From assembly GCF_013044135.1 (NCBI RefSeq), contig NZ_JABEPP010000005.1:62001-126000 (forward strand): a stretch of DNA of 64,000 nt. Direction: 5' to 3'. Made by a program: the position numbers and the translations under genes. Of this stretch, positions 33,084 through 41,403 are shown piece after piece. This DNA comes from Enterovirga aerilata (lineage in GTDB: Bacteria > Pseudomonadota > Alphaproteobacteria > Rhizobiales > Beijerinckiaceae). The notes beneath the pieces were generated by a model, which worked only from the letters and a program-made list of their open reading frames with translations, did not search any database and was not told the origin of the DNA. The first letter of the stretch is position 1. Every line of letters starts with the position of its first letter.

Positions 33084-35558
33084 GTGAGCGAGCTCCGGAG
33101 CCGTCTCAGGGGAGCGGCTCCCGAGATGTCCTCGCAGATCGAGGGCCTCGTCGCTACCTGGCTCGCCAGCCTGTCGGAGCGATTGAAAAGAAATGTCGAG
33201 TTCAGGCCGAAGCAGGTCAACGACCCCGTCTGGGGGACCATCGAACTGCTTCCGTGGGAAGTCGGAATCCTTGACACCCCGCTGCTGCAGCGGATGCGAG
33301 GCGTTAAACAACTCGGGCTCGCCCAGCTTGTCTTTCCCGGCGCGTGTCACGGTCGGCTCGAACACATCATCGGTGTGGTCGGTGCGGTCGAGGAGGCTTT
33401 ACGAGCGCTCGGCCGCCAGATCGACCGCTGGAACAGGGATAATCCGTCCGGTCTTCTCGCGCCGGTCGAGGAGAAGGACCGATACGCGCTGCGCCTTGCC
33501 GCGCTGCTTCACGATATCGGGCACGGGCCGTTCAGCCATGCCCTGGAGCCGGTTCTGGAGGTCGAGGCTCCCCTCCTGATCGAGGGAGGCAGTCTGGACG
33601 CGGCATGGCGGCGGGAGATCCGCGCCGTCCAAGGCGAACTTAGGCGCAGCTACCAACTCAACGGTCTGCCAGCGGCCTCCGAAGTTCTGGCCGTCATGAT
33701 GGTCCTGACGAATGCGATGGAGGCTGCCCTCGGAAACGATAAGCTGTTTCCGGCACGGTCGCGACCGGTAGGCGAGCTACTGGACATTATCGTGGCCGCG
33801 ATCATCGGCGGCGTAGAAGGACCCGGCGTCCTGCCCTTTTCCGCTTTGATCAGCAGTCAAATCGACGCGGATAAGATGGACTATCTTGCTCGCGATGCTC
33901 ACCACGCGGGGCTGGAGATCGGGTTCGACACGAGCAGGCTGCTGGCGCGGTTGGAAGTTCTGATCGTGCAGGAGAAGAGCCTGGACGCGTCCGAGAGCGC
34001 GCTTCGGGAGCGGGCGGCGAGGAGTCCAGAGGGACGCTTCTTACAATTGGGTATCGCCGCGTCCGGCTTTGGTTCCTTCGAGCAGATGCTGATTGGCCGG
34101 ACCTTCCTCTACGACCGCCTCTACCATCACCACAAGGTTCGAGCCGCTGAAGCCATGGCTCAGCGCCTTATCCTTGTGGCCGAACGCGACCGAAAGAAGC
34201 GCTTCGGTTTGGACGAGATCTTCATCAGCGTTGATGACAACACGATCCTGCAGATCTTTGCAGACGAGGTGACCCACAAGGGCCTGAACCTCGGACCCTC
34301 GCCGAAATCGGCATCGCTGGCGCGGGGAATCCTCGACCGCAATCTGCTTCACCGGGCGTTTGCCTTTCGAGGGCGCTTCATCGCCTCGCCACCAGGCGTC
34401 AAGGACACCACCGCCGATGCAAACCGTCAGGCGCTCTGGGCGCGGATCGTCAAGAGTTTGGATACCGTCGCAGGCCGGTACGCGCTCGGGGAAGAGATCT
34501 ACAACGTTGCGCTCACGTGCGCGAACGTCCTGCAGGCTGCAGGCATTCAGGGAGAGGGGATGGAGCGATATCGGAATGCTCTCGAAACGGGCGGCCCCGA
34601 GCACATCCTGGTGGATCTGCCGGCCCTGAAAGCGGACGCCATCCGCATCCTGGCTAGGTATCCGAACGGCGCCATCAAGGTCCCCGAATTTTCGTTCAAC
34701 CCCGTAAAGTGGTCACACGCCTACGAGCTCCAGAAGCGGACGGGCTACGTGTTCTGCGCGCGAGAGGTTGTGCCGGTCGTCGCACTGGCGGCGAAGATCG
34801 TGTTCCTTAGCCGCTTCGGCGTGACGATGGCGCGGGAAGCGGACGGCTACATCAAGGTGTCGAGTCAGGTGGAGCCGTCGTGGCTGCAGGCATTGGTAAA
34901 CGCCGACATCATCGACCAGGCCGTATCCGACCATCTCTCCGACGCGCGTCATTCGCTGATGACCATACGCGCCGAGGATCTGCAGGTCCCGGAAGGCTGG
35001 CTGCAAGACGATCAGGATTTCGCGGCCCAACTCGCGAATGAGATACAGCAGCGACTCTCCGGCGGGCTCACGGCGGAGCATCTCAAAGCCCTTGGCGCCA
35101 CGCTCGCGGCGATGTTCGCGTTCGTCGACCAATGGTACGCTGGAGGGCGCGTATCAAGGCCGCTTGCCGACGAGGGAGAGCTGCAGGGGCACCTGGAACA
35201 ATGCCTGCGTTACCGCGGTCTCCGCGTCGAGGAGGGTTCGGTCGTGGGCGGCGGCAAGCTCGATCTCTTTGTCGAGCGTTCCATGCTGATCGAGAACAAG
35301 TTCGAGGGTGCGGTGAAGAACCCCGCCGCAGCCGCACCTGCGGCGGGGATGCAGGGCCGTCGCTACGCGGTTGCGCTCGATTCTCAGGTGGTCATCGTCG
35401 TCGTCGGCTACGACGCTAAAAACGTCGGGCTGCCTTCGAAGCCGGCCTGCGTGACCGTGAGCGACATCAAGCGTGACGACCGGAACCGGGCGGAGATCCG
35501 CTTTAGCCTTCCTTACGGCGCTCCTGTCCCGTCGCGAGTTAAGCCCGACCAGGCTTGA
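33084..35558 (+). CDS. SAMHD1-like HD phosphohydrolase fused to a PD-(D/E)XK nuclease domain
   Basis: This 824-residue protein has an N-terminal HD domain with His94 (R-L-E-H), H143-D144 (L-L-H-D-I-G-H-G-P-F-S-H) and a late Asp in D-A-D-K-M-D-Y-L-A-R-D-A-H-H. The latter closely resembles SAMHD1 and bacterial dNTP triphosphohydrolases. A long middle region has no recognised domain. The C-terminus has D727 and E737-N-K739 (K-L-D-L-F then L-I-E-N-K-F-E), the PD-(D/E)XK pattern. dNTP depletion plus DNA cleavage would suit anti-phage defence, which is inferred. GTG is the start. Confidence 0.82.
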   Translation: MSELRSRLRGAAPEMSSQIEGLVATWLASLSERLKRNVEFRPKQVNDPVWGTIELLPWEVGILDTPLLQRMRGVKQLGLAQLVFPGACHGRLEHIIGVVGAVEEALRALGRQIDRWNRDNPSGLLAPVEEKDRYALRLAALLHDIGHGPFSHALEPVLEVEAPLLIEGGSLDAAWRREIRAVQGELRRSYQLNGLPAASEVLAVMMVLTNAMEAALGNDKLFPARSRPVGELLDIIVAAIIGGVEGPGVLPFSALISSQIDADKMDYLARDAHHAGLEIGFDTSRLLARLEVLIVQEKSLDASESALRERAARSPEGRFLQLGIAASGFGSFEQMLIGRTFLYDRLYHHHKVRAAEAMAQRLILVAERDRKKRFGLDEIFISVDDNTILQIFADEVTHKGLNLGPSPKSASLARGILDRNLLHRAFAFRGRFIASPPGVKDTTADANRQALWARIVKSLDTVAGRYALGEEIYNVALTCANVLQAAGIQGEGMERYRNALETGGPEHILVDLPALKADAIRILARYPNGAIKVPEFSFNPVKWSHAYELQKRTGYVFCAREVVPVVALAAKIVFLSRFGVTMAREADGYIKVSSQVEPSWLQALVNADIIDQAVSDHLSDARHSLMTIRAEDLQVPEGWLQDDQDFAAQLANEIQQRLSGGLTAEHLKALGATLAAMFAFVDQWYAGGRVSRPLADEGELQGHLEQCLRYRGLRVEEGSVVGGGKLDLFVERSMLIENKFEGAVKNPAAAAPAAGMQGRRYAVALDSQVVIVVVGYDAKNVGLPSKPACVTVSDIKRDDRNRAEIRFSLPYGAPVPSRVKPDQA

Positions 35559-35721
35559 CCACGGGAGCGAACTCCCGCTCAGGCCCTCTGAGCCCTCAAC
35601 CGAGCTCCCGAACCGAAAAGCCTTGGGCGGCCAATTTTTGCCCGACCTTGCTTTGCAAGGTCGATACGCCGTGGAGCGATAGGCACTGTTCCGCAGCTTC
35701 GGCGAAGGATAGCAAGGAGCT
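35559..35721. other. intergenic between HD-nuclease and zinc/HNH-like genes
   Basis: No gene is visible. The next gene follows a short AAGGAG-like site at its 3' edge. The 163-base gap suggests a separate promoter, but no boxes stand out. Confidence 0.35.
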
Positions 35722-37215
35722 ATGGACGTCACCCTGCACGTTCCCGGGTTGGGAAACATCACGGACGAAGACATCGGTACTCTGACACCGATGCGCGACG
35801 GCCGGTGGAGTGCGCAGACAAAAGCGCTGCTGGCCGAGTTCAAGACGAATCGGCTCGACCTGAACAGCGCGTGGGCGGCGACGTGGACCGGCTGGACGTG
35901 TCCTTGCTGCGGACGAGGCAAGCCGGAGATCGCTCGGGTGAGCGCCGGCGGCGTCCTCCTATGTCGGCTGGAGCGGCATCACGACCACTTGGCCGACCTG
36001 GCGCATTCCATCTTCGACCGCAGCAATCCGAAGACGAACGATCCGCGGTTCAACCTGGAGGCCGACCGTGCCCGCGACGCACTGACGATACTTGTCGAAC
36101 GTTTCGAACCCGCGGTGCTCTGCCTGGACTGCAACCTTGCAGAAGGGATAGCCAAGCAGGCACTGCGCAACAAAGGGCTTCCGTCTTACTTCACCTTCAA
36201 ACCTTCCGAGATTGCCGACTTCGTATCAGCATCTCCCAATCGCGTTCACGAGATTGATCTTGAAGCTGCCGAGCAAACTTGGTTGGCATCGAAGGATGAT
36301 CTCGCCAGCCGCGATGCATTCCTGACGATGATGGTGAGCCGGGTCACGGCAGGCCTTCATCGGCGAGAGATAGCGCGCGGCCGCCAACCCGAGCCGCTGC
36401 TGGACCGCGACGTCGTTTTCCGGCTCTTCTCTCAAGCCGCACCGAAGGGTTTCCGCTTCGATCTCGCTTCCGCCGTCGAAGCTCGCTCAGTGTCACGAGA
36501 CAGCAGCAGCAATTCTTCCCGGGTTCGGCGTCGACGCCCGAGCGCTGCACCGAGTGACGCCGAGTTCGCTGCGGTCGAGGCGGAGCAGCGTCCCGGGCGC
36601 ACGTGGGTGAGCGCGGGTGAGGACTGGACGTGCCCGTGCTGCTCGCGCTCCAAACGTGCGATCTGCCGGCGCTCCAATTCCGGACGTTGGACAGCTCAAA
36701 TCTTCGTCGTCCATGAATATCAGGCTGAGTGCGAGGCAGAGAATCTGGCCCACCGCCAGCTGGCGGCCACCGCTGCAGCCACCGTGGGATCGCACCGCGC
36801 CATTCTCATCTGCCAGGACTGTCGTAACATCACCACGCGGCTGCGGCAGCAAGCGCCGGACCTCGACGAGGCCTGCCTCACTCCGGGGAACATCAGAGAC
36901 CTCGCTGGGTCTCCGACCGCGAATGCGGACCACGACGTAGACCTAACGCGAGCGATGACCCTCGCACGCGCCAACGCAGACCATTGCTTGGCTGTGGCTG
37001 ACTATCATCGCCACCGCGTTGCAGCAGCTGCGGCGCTCGCTGACGTGGCGCTGCGCGTACGCCTCGGCTTGTCCTACGAAGCTGCCATCAGCGGCCTTGC
37101 GCGCGATGTCGATGAAGCCCGAGGACTGAATACGCAGCAGGCCGCTTATCACGCCGCGTGGTTGCTTGCTGAAGGACAGCGCTTCAAGGATCTCGATTTA
37201 GATGCGCCTGCTTAG
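35722..37215 (+). CDS. protein with two tandem zinc/HNH-like modules
   Basis: This 497-residue protein holds an internal duplication. Each half has W-T-C-P-C-C-x-R-x-K (about residues 58-67 and again near 300) and later a C-x-D-C knuckle (C-L-D-C-N and C-Q-D-C-R). The first module also has H-H-D-H (86-89), so cysteine pairs plus His resemble a zinc-supported HNH nuclease core. The second module lacks the H-H-D-H and may be structural. It lies between two nuclease genes in the island, so DNA binding or cutting is likely but unproved. Confidence 0.65.
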   Translation: MDVTLHVPGLGNITDEDIGTLTPMRDGRWSAQTKALLAEFKTNRLDLNSAWAATWTGWTCPCCGRGKPEIARVSAGGVLLCRLERHHDHLADLAHSIFDRSNPKTNDPRFNLEADRARDALTILVERFEPAVLCLDCNLAEGIAKQALRNKGLPSYFTFKPSEIADFVSASPNRVHEIDLEAAEQTWLASKDDLASRDAFLTMMVSRVTAGLHRREIARGRQPEPLLDRDVVFRLFSQAAPKGFRFDLASAVEARSVSRDSSSNSSRVRRRRPSAAPSDAEFAAVEAEQRPGRTWVSAGEDWTCPCCSRSKRAICRRSNSGRWTAQIFVVHEYQAECEAENLAHRQLAATAAATVGSHRAILICQDCRNITTRLRQQAPDLDEACLTPGNIRDLAGSPTANADHDVDLTRAMTLARANADHCLAVADYHRHRVAAAAALADVALRVRLGLSYEAAISGLARDVDEARGLNTQQAAYHAAWLLAEGQRFKDLDLDAPA

Positions 37216-37247
37216 GACAAGCTTCCCTTCCCGCCTTGGTCTGCTGA

Positions 37248-38069
37248 TCAGGTGGGAGAGCCTGACGTGTCTGGCAGGCTATCTTGATGCTTCGGTTCGA
37301 TCGCCTTAGTTCCACCTTTTGTAGCTGCTGCCTCGAACTGCATGACGAGATGCACGACGTTTAGCGGTTCGGCATTGTCGAGAAGCGGACGGTCGATGTG
37401 GCTCCAGAGCGCGACTTCGCCTTCACTGGCTCGTCGCATCCTGGTCTGGGATCGCGGCACCGGCACTGCCGCCGCCATCGCATCCTCGACCGCGGTGAGC
37501 CAATACTCTGTCGTCTCGCCGACCGTATACGCCAGCATGCCGGCGACACCCTTGGCCGGATAGGGCTCAGGCGGAAGCGTGAAGCAGCCAAGTCCCGCCT
37601 CGCCGAGGTAAGCTTCCGATAGGTCCTTCAGAGACACTATGAGCTTGGCTTCGAAGACGACGAAAGGCGCTTCGCGCCCGATCTGGGACTCTGCCTTTAT
37701 GTCGATACGCCGCGAGTTCTTTCCGGTTCTCCGCCTGGAAGAGATGCGCGCCTCGCTCCGAAAAACAACTTCGAGAGAACGCAGGATGTGGTCGGGAGGA
37801 ACTGTCTTCCTGTACTCGTCAAGTTGTTCCGCCAAGGCACAGGTCACGCCTTCTTCCGACGGAAGCCGGCGATGCTGCTCCGCCGGACCTGGGCGTGGTT
37901 TCAGAAGCGCACCATTTTTCGACGTGTGCTCCTGCCAGTAATCCGGATGCCGAACTCTCGTTACGGCTTCCTCTAAAGCGTCAAGGACGGCGTCCAGAAA
38001 CCTGGCCCAGACGCTCGCCTGGAGGGGGCCGAATCCGCGTTCCGCAAGATGGACTTCAAGCGGCGTCAC
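37248..38069 (-). CDS. PD-(D/E)XK restriction endonuclease-like protein
   Basis: This 273-residue protein has Asp123 in R-R-I-D-I and F-E140-A-K142, a PD-(D/E)XK arrangement, with basic residues just before (S-S-R-R-R-T-G-K). It overlaps the end of the methyltransferase gene by 4 bp as ATGA. It therefore looks like the cutting partner of a restriction-modification pair translated after the methylase. Family membership is by motif only. Confidence 0.6.
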   Translation of the reverse strand: MTPLEVHLAERGFGPLQASVWARFLDAVLDALEEAVTRVRHPDYWQEHTSKNGALLKPRPGPAEQHRRLPSEEGVTCALAEQLDEYRKTVPPDHILRSLEVVFRSEARISSRRRTGKNSRRIDIKAESQIGREAPFVVFEAKLIVSLKDLSEAYLGEAGLGCFTLPPEPYPAKGVAGMLAYTVGETTEYWLTAVEDAMAAAVPVPRSQTRMRRASEGEVALWSHIDRPLLDNAEPLNVVHLVMQFEAAATKGGTKAIEPKHQDSLPDTSGSPT

Positions 38070-41000
38070 GCATCGGGTCCGCTGAACACGCGTTCAAGGA
38101 GGTGTCGGCTGTCGGTCACGGCCTGCTCCCGTGACCAGCGCGCCGCAACCAGCGGCTTCGTCACCGCCGCGAACTGTGCGGCAGCGTCGTAGACGAGTGA
38201 CGTTCCTTCCAGTGCTTCCGAGCGGGCCTGCACGTCGCGAGAACGGGCGTTGTCGACTGCGTGCAACTGCGGCAGGTGACGGGAGAAGGTCACGTTGACG
38301 GTACCTGCGCCCTCTGCGCCGGATGCGAGCTCGACGCCGACATGCCAGCCCGAGGTGAGCGCGCGTTCTAACTCCAGCGACAACGTCTCGCGGTAGCCGT
38401 CGATCTCGACCGTTGTGGGCGTCCTCAGCGCCGTGAGTGGGAGAATGCCATTCTCGAAATTCAGTCGCGTAGTAACATATTCACGGGCGACGGAACCGAG
38501 TTCGGGCGAGAGCAGCATGAACTCGGGCAGGATTTCCTCCAATTCTGCATCGGACGCCGTCAACACTTCCGTGATGCGAGGGTCCTCCAAGCTCGTGAAC
38601 GGGATGGGCAATCGTTCGAGATCGGCTGCTTCGAAGCGGCGGCGGTCAACCATCCACATCCGGCCGTAGAGCGCGGCGGCATAGCGGACGAAGTTGGAGT
38701 TGAGATAGCGCGCAAGCGCCTTGAGCAGTCTCAATCGATCCGGTGCCAGCGCCGTATTGGGTTCACGCTGGAAGTAAATGCCGATCAAACTTGAATTGAA
38801 GGCGAATGGCGTGGGGACGAAGTCAGCTCTATTCAGGTTCCGGGGAACGACCACGATGTCCCCCCGGAACAGGGAATCGTAGGGCGCATTCGCCCGCGCG
38901 AGGTCTTCCGGCGTTAGGCTGTAGCTCTTCGGTTGGACCGAGGCGCGCTTCTTCGTGAGCTCCGTTTCGAGGCGGCCAGGGCGAGGCTTCTCCGGCAGAC
39001 CAAGGCGTCGAACGTAGTGTTTCTCGCCTTGGGTGCCGAGATGTAGGTCGTCCTGCAGTCCGGTCTGCTTCGGGGGGCCGCCACGGCGGATGGAGAAGTC
39101 GAGCTCTCGTGCGAGAGCGGCGAGTGTCAAGATCTCGCCCGACCGGCAGCGGTCGTCGAGATAGGTCGCCACCCGACGGTCAACCGGGCGCAGCATGAGC
39201 GCGCGGAACAGTCCTTCTGGGTCTGACATCTGCCTTCGGGGATGGACTTCGATGTCCATCAAGTCCTGCACGATGCACCACGGGCGCCCCGAGCGGTCGA
39301 GAGGAAGGGCCGAGAGGAGGGGATAGTGTACCCAGATAGCGTCGTCGGCGGAGGGCGTTGCGCGCCTGCCCACGACGGCGATGGCCGGATGTTCTGCGCC
39401 GGGGAACAGCTTGCGCCGGAGATGCGTCAGATTCACGAGGCCCGTCACGCCCACCTGTTTGATGAACTGCTTGGGAAAGCGGTTCGCACCTGGGCTCAGG
39501 AACGACTTGGCCGATAGGACCATGCCAAACACGCCGCCTTCCTTGAGGAGCGTGTCGTATCCGGTCCAGAAGAAGAGTTCAGCAGCGCGGTCACGGTCCA
39601 TCTTTCGATGAAGTTCATGTTCCTCGGCCCAGGTTTCGGCGGTCTTGCCGATGACCCCGACCTTCTGCCAGGGTGGATTGCCGAGAAGGACGTCGAAACT
39701 GTTGGGAAATCCGGCGGGCCGGGGCGCTGTGTCGAAAAGATCCCGCGCCAAGAGCGATGTTCCGATCAGCGGGGGGAAGATGGTCTGCGCATTCGGGTCT
39801 CGTCCCGCGAGCGCCATCTCCGCGACGAGTGCATCGCCGCCGTATTCCAGCATGGTCAGGAACAGGCTGAACGCGGCGATCTGCACCGCATCCTCGTTGC
39901 GCTCGATGCCATAGATGCTGTCGACCAGGATCTGTCTCAAACGCTCAAGCGGCAGGTGCTCCCGGTCGTCCTCGTCAAGAACCGTTTCGAGCATCCGCCG
40001 ATATGCGCCGACGAGGAACAGGCCCGACCCGGCCGAGCAGTCGACGACCTTCAAGCCCGGCTCAACCGGTTTTATATCGTCGACTTTGGACAGGACGTAG
40101 TCGACGAGAAAGGGCGGCGTGTAGAAGGCGCCGTCCTCGTCTTTGACGCCATCGCCCTCGCTTTCGAAGAACATTTCGTACACGGCGGAGAGCGTCTCCG
40201 TCCGCACAACCGACAGGTCGACCTCGAAGAGGTTCGGCTGGCTTACGCCGTCGAGCAGAAGCTCTCCGCCCTTGATAACGCGCCGAACCAGATCAGCCTG
40301 CTCTTTCGTGATGCGTTTGCGATGCGTGATTGGAAGGTGAAACACGCGACCGTTGAACACGCGGTCGAGGTCGTCGAGGAGATCCCACAGGCTTTGAAGC
40401 TCCCAAGCGTCTTTCGTCAGAATGCCTTGGTGTCCTCTGCCCGCGAGCCACTCGGGGGTGATGATTCCCCGATCCAGGAGACAGTAGAAGTAGAGCAGGC
40501 TTGCAATCAGCTTGTTGGCTGTCCGCCTTGGGAGCGCGCAGACATCGTTCGCTCCCGTCAATGCAGCGCCGAGCGCGCGCAATCCCCCGAGCAGATGCGC
40601 GTCCACACGAGTTCCCGCCGAACCTAAGTCGGACTGCGCGAACTGGACCGAGGCGCGGATGCTCCCGGCGCGGAGGTGACGGAACGGGAGGAAAGCCGGA
40701 TTGTCGATGGGGCCGGGCGACGGAAGCTCGGATGGCCATGTTGCCTTCCAGGTACTTCCGGTCCACCCGGTCGAAGCATAGGTCGTCGCGTCGCACAACC
40801 AGATCTCATTCGGCGTCACCACGAGCAGGAACGGTACAACGCCCTGGCTCCAAACCCGGCGGTGGATCGTCCGTACCTCGTCCTCGGTGTTCGCTTGCGC
40901 GACATAGACCAGCGGGAGGAAGTCGGGGCAACCGCTCTGCCGTGTTGTCCTTCGCAGTCCGAACGCCCCGACGACCCCCATCGTTGCAACGGCTTGGGCC

Positions 41001-41134
41001 AGGAGGTGACGGCAGCCGCGGGCGCGGTTGAGCTCGTCACCCCGAACCCAATTCGGCCGGCCTTCGTAGTCGAGCCAGCTCAGCACCTGCTCGACCCGGC
41101 GATGAAGCTTCACCGAGTTGACCACTTTCCCCAC
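38066..41134 (-). CDS. Eco57I-like adenine-specific DNA methyltransferase
   Basis: This 1022-residue protein has an N6-adenine methylase core: motif X G-A-F-Y-T-P-P (345-351), SAM motif V-V-D-C-S-A-G-S-G (363-371) and catalytic N-P-P-W (486-489). The C-terminal 450 residues form a probable target-recognition region. The N-terminal 300 residues may include a nuclease-like or helical domain as in type IIG/ISP enzymes, but no clear nuclease triad is visible. It is transcribed ahead of the PD-(D/E)XK gene, so modification is made before restriction. Confidence 0.85.
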   Translation of the reverse strand: MGKVVNSVKLHRRVEQVLSWLDYEGRPNWVRGDELNRARGCRHLLAQAVATMGVVGAFGLRRTTRQSGCPDFLPLVYVAQANTEDEVRTIHRRVWSQGVVPFLLVVTPNEIWLCDATTYASTGWTGSTWKATWPSELPSPGPIDNPAFLPFRHLRAGSIRASVQFAQSDLGSAGTRVDAHLLGGLRALGAALTGANDVCALPRRTANKLIASLLYFYCLLDRGIITPEWLAGRGHQGILTKDAWELQSLWDLLDDLDRVFNGRVFHLPITHRKRITKEQADLVRRVIKGGELLLDGVSQPNLFEVDLSVVRTETLSAVYEMFFESEGDGVKDEDGAFYTPPFLVDYVLSKVDDIKPVEPGLKVVDCSAGSGLFLVGAYRRMLETVLDEDDREHLPLERLRQILVDSIYGIERNEDAVQIAAFSLFLTMLEYGGDALVAEMALAGRDPNAQTIFPPLIGTSLLARDLFDTAPRPAGFPNSFDVLLGNPPWQKVGVIGKTAETWAEEHELHRKMDRDRAAELFFWTGYDTLLKEGGVFGMVLSAKSFLSPGANRFPKQFIKQVGVTGLVNLTHLRRKLFPGAEHPAIAVVGRRATPSADDAIWVHYPLLSALPLDRSGRPWCIVQDLMDIEVHPRRQMSDPEGLFRALMLRPVDRRVATYLDDRCRSGEILTLAALARELDFSIRRGGPPKQTGLQDDLHLGTQGEKHYVRRLGLPEKPRPGRLETELTKKRASVQPKSYSLTPEDLARANAPYDSLFRGDIVVVPRNLNRADFVPTPFAFNSSLIGIYFQREPNTALAPDRLRLLKALARYLNSNFVRYAAALYGRMWMVDRRRFEAADLERLPIPFTSLEDPRITEVLTASDAELEEILPEFMLLSPELGSVAREYVTTRLNFENGILPLTALRTPTTVEIDGYRETLSLELERALTSGWHVGVELASGAEGAGTVNVTFSRHLPQLHAVDNARSRDVQARSEALEGTSLVYDAAAQFAAVTKPLVAARWSREQAVTDSRHLLERVFSGPDA

Positions 41135-41203
41135 CAGATCGGTACTTCACGATTCTAGCATCAAGGCCGCAAACATCAATTGGAACAAAGACTTCGAGGT
41201 ATG

Positions 41204-41216
41204 GAGCAAATTGCTC
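41204..41216. promoter_or_regulatory. palindrome GAGCAAATTGCTC upstream of methyltransferase
   Basis: This 13-base perfect dyad lies 70 bases ahead of the methyltransferase start, in the 269-base gap beyond which the tniQ gene ends. It may be an operator for the restriction-modification pair. No regulator can be named. Confidence 0.35.
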
Positions 41217-41403
41217 AGCAGGCTCAGCGACTTAAGCCTGCCTAGCCGATCTCCGGGCTCTTAAATCGACCTTCAGCAAGCTGCGACACGCCGCAGCAGA
41301 TGCGCCTCGGTTGGCTTCTTCGCACAGGTGTCACCTGCCGCCGCGTCGAGGCCGCCGGCCAGCGTCGTACCGACGGTTACGCCTTGCTGACGATTGCTCC
41401 TCG

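Noticed and set aside
39608-40627. 339-codon open frame on the plus strand
   Set aside because: Antisense to the DNA methyltransferase; no recognisable motif.
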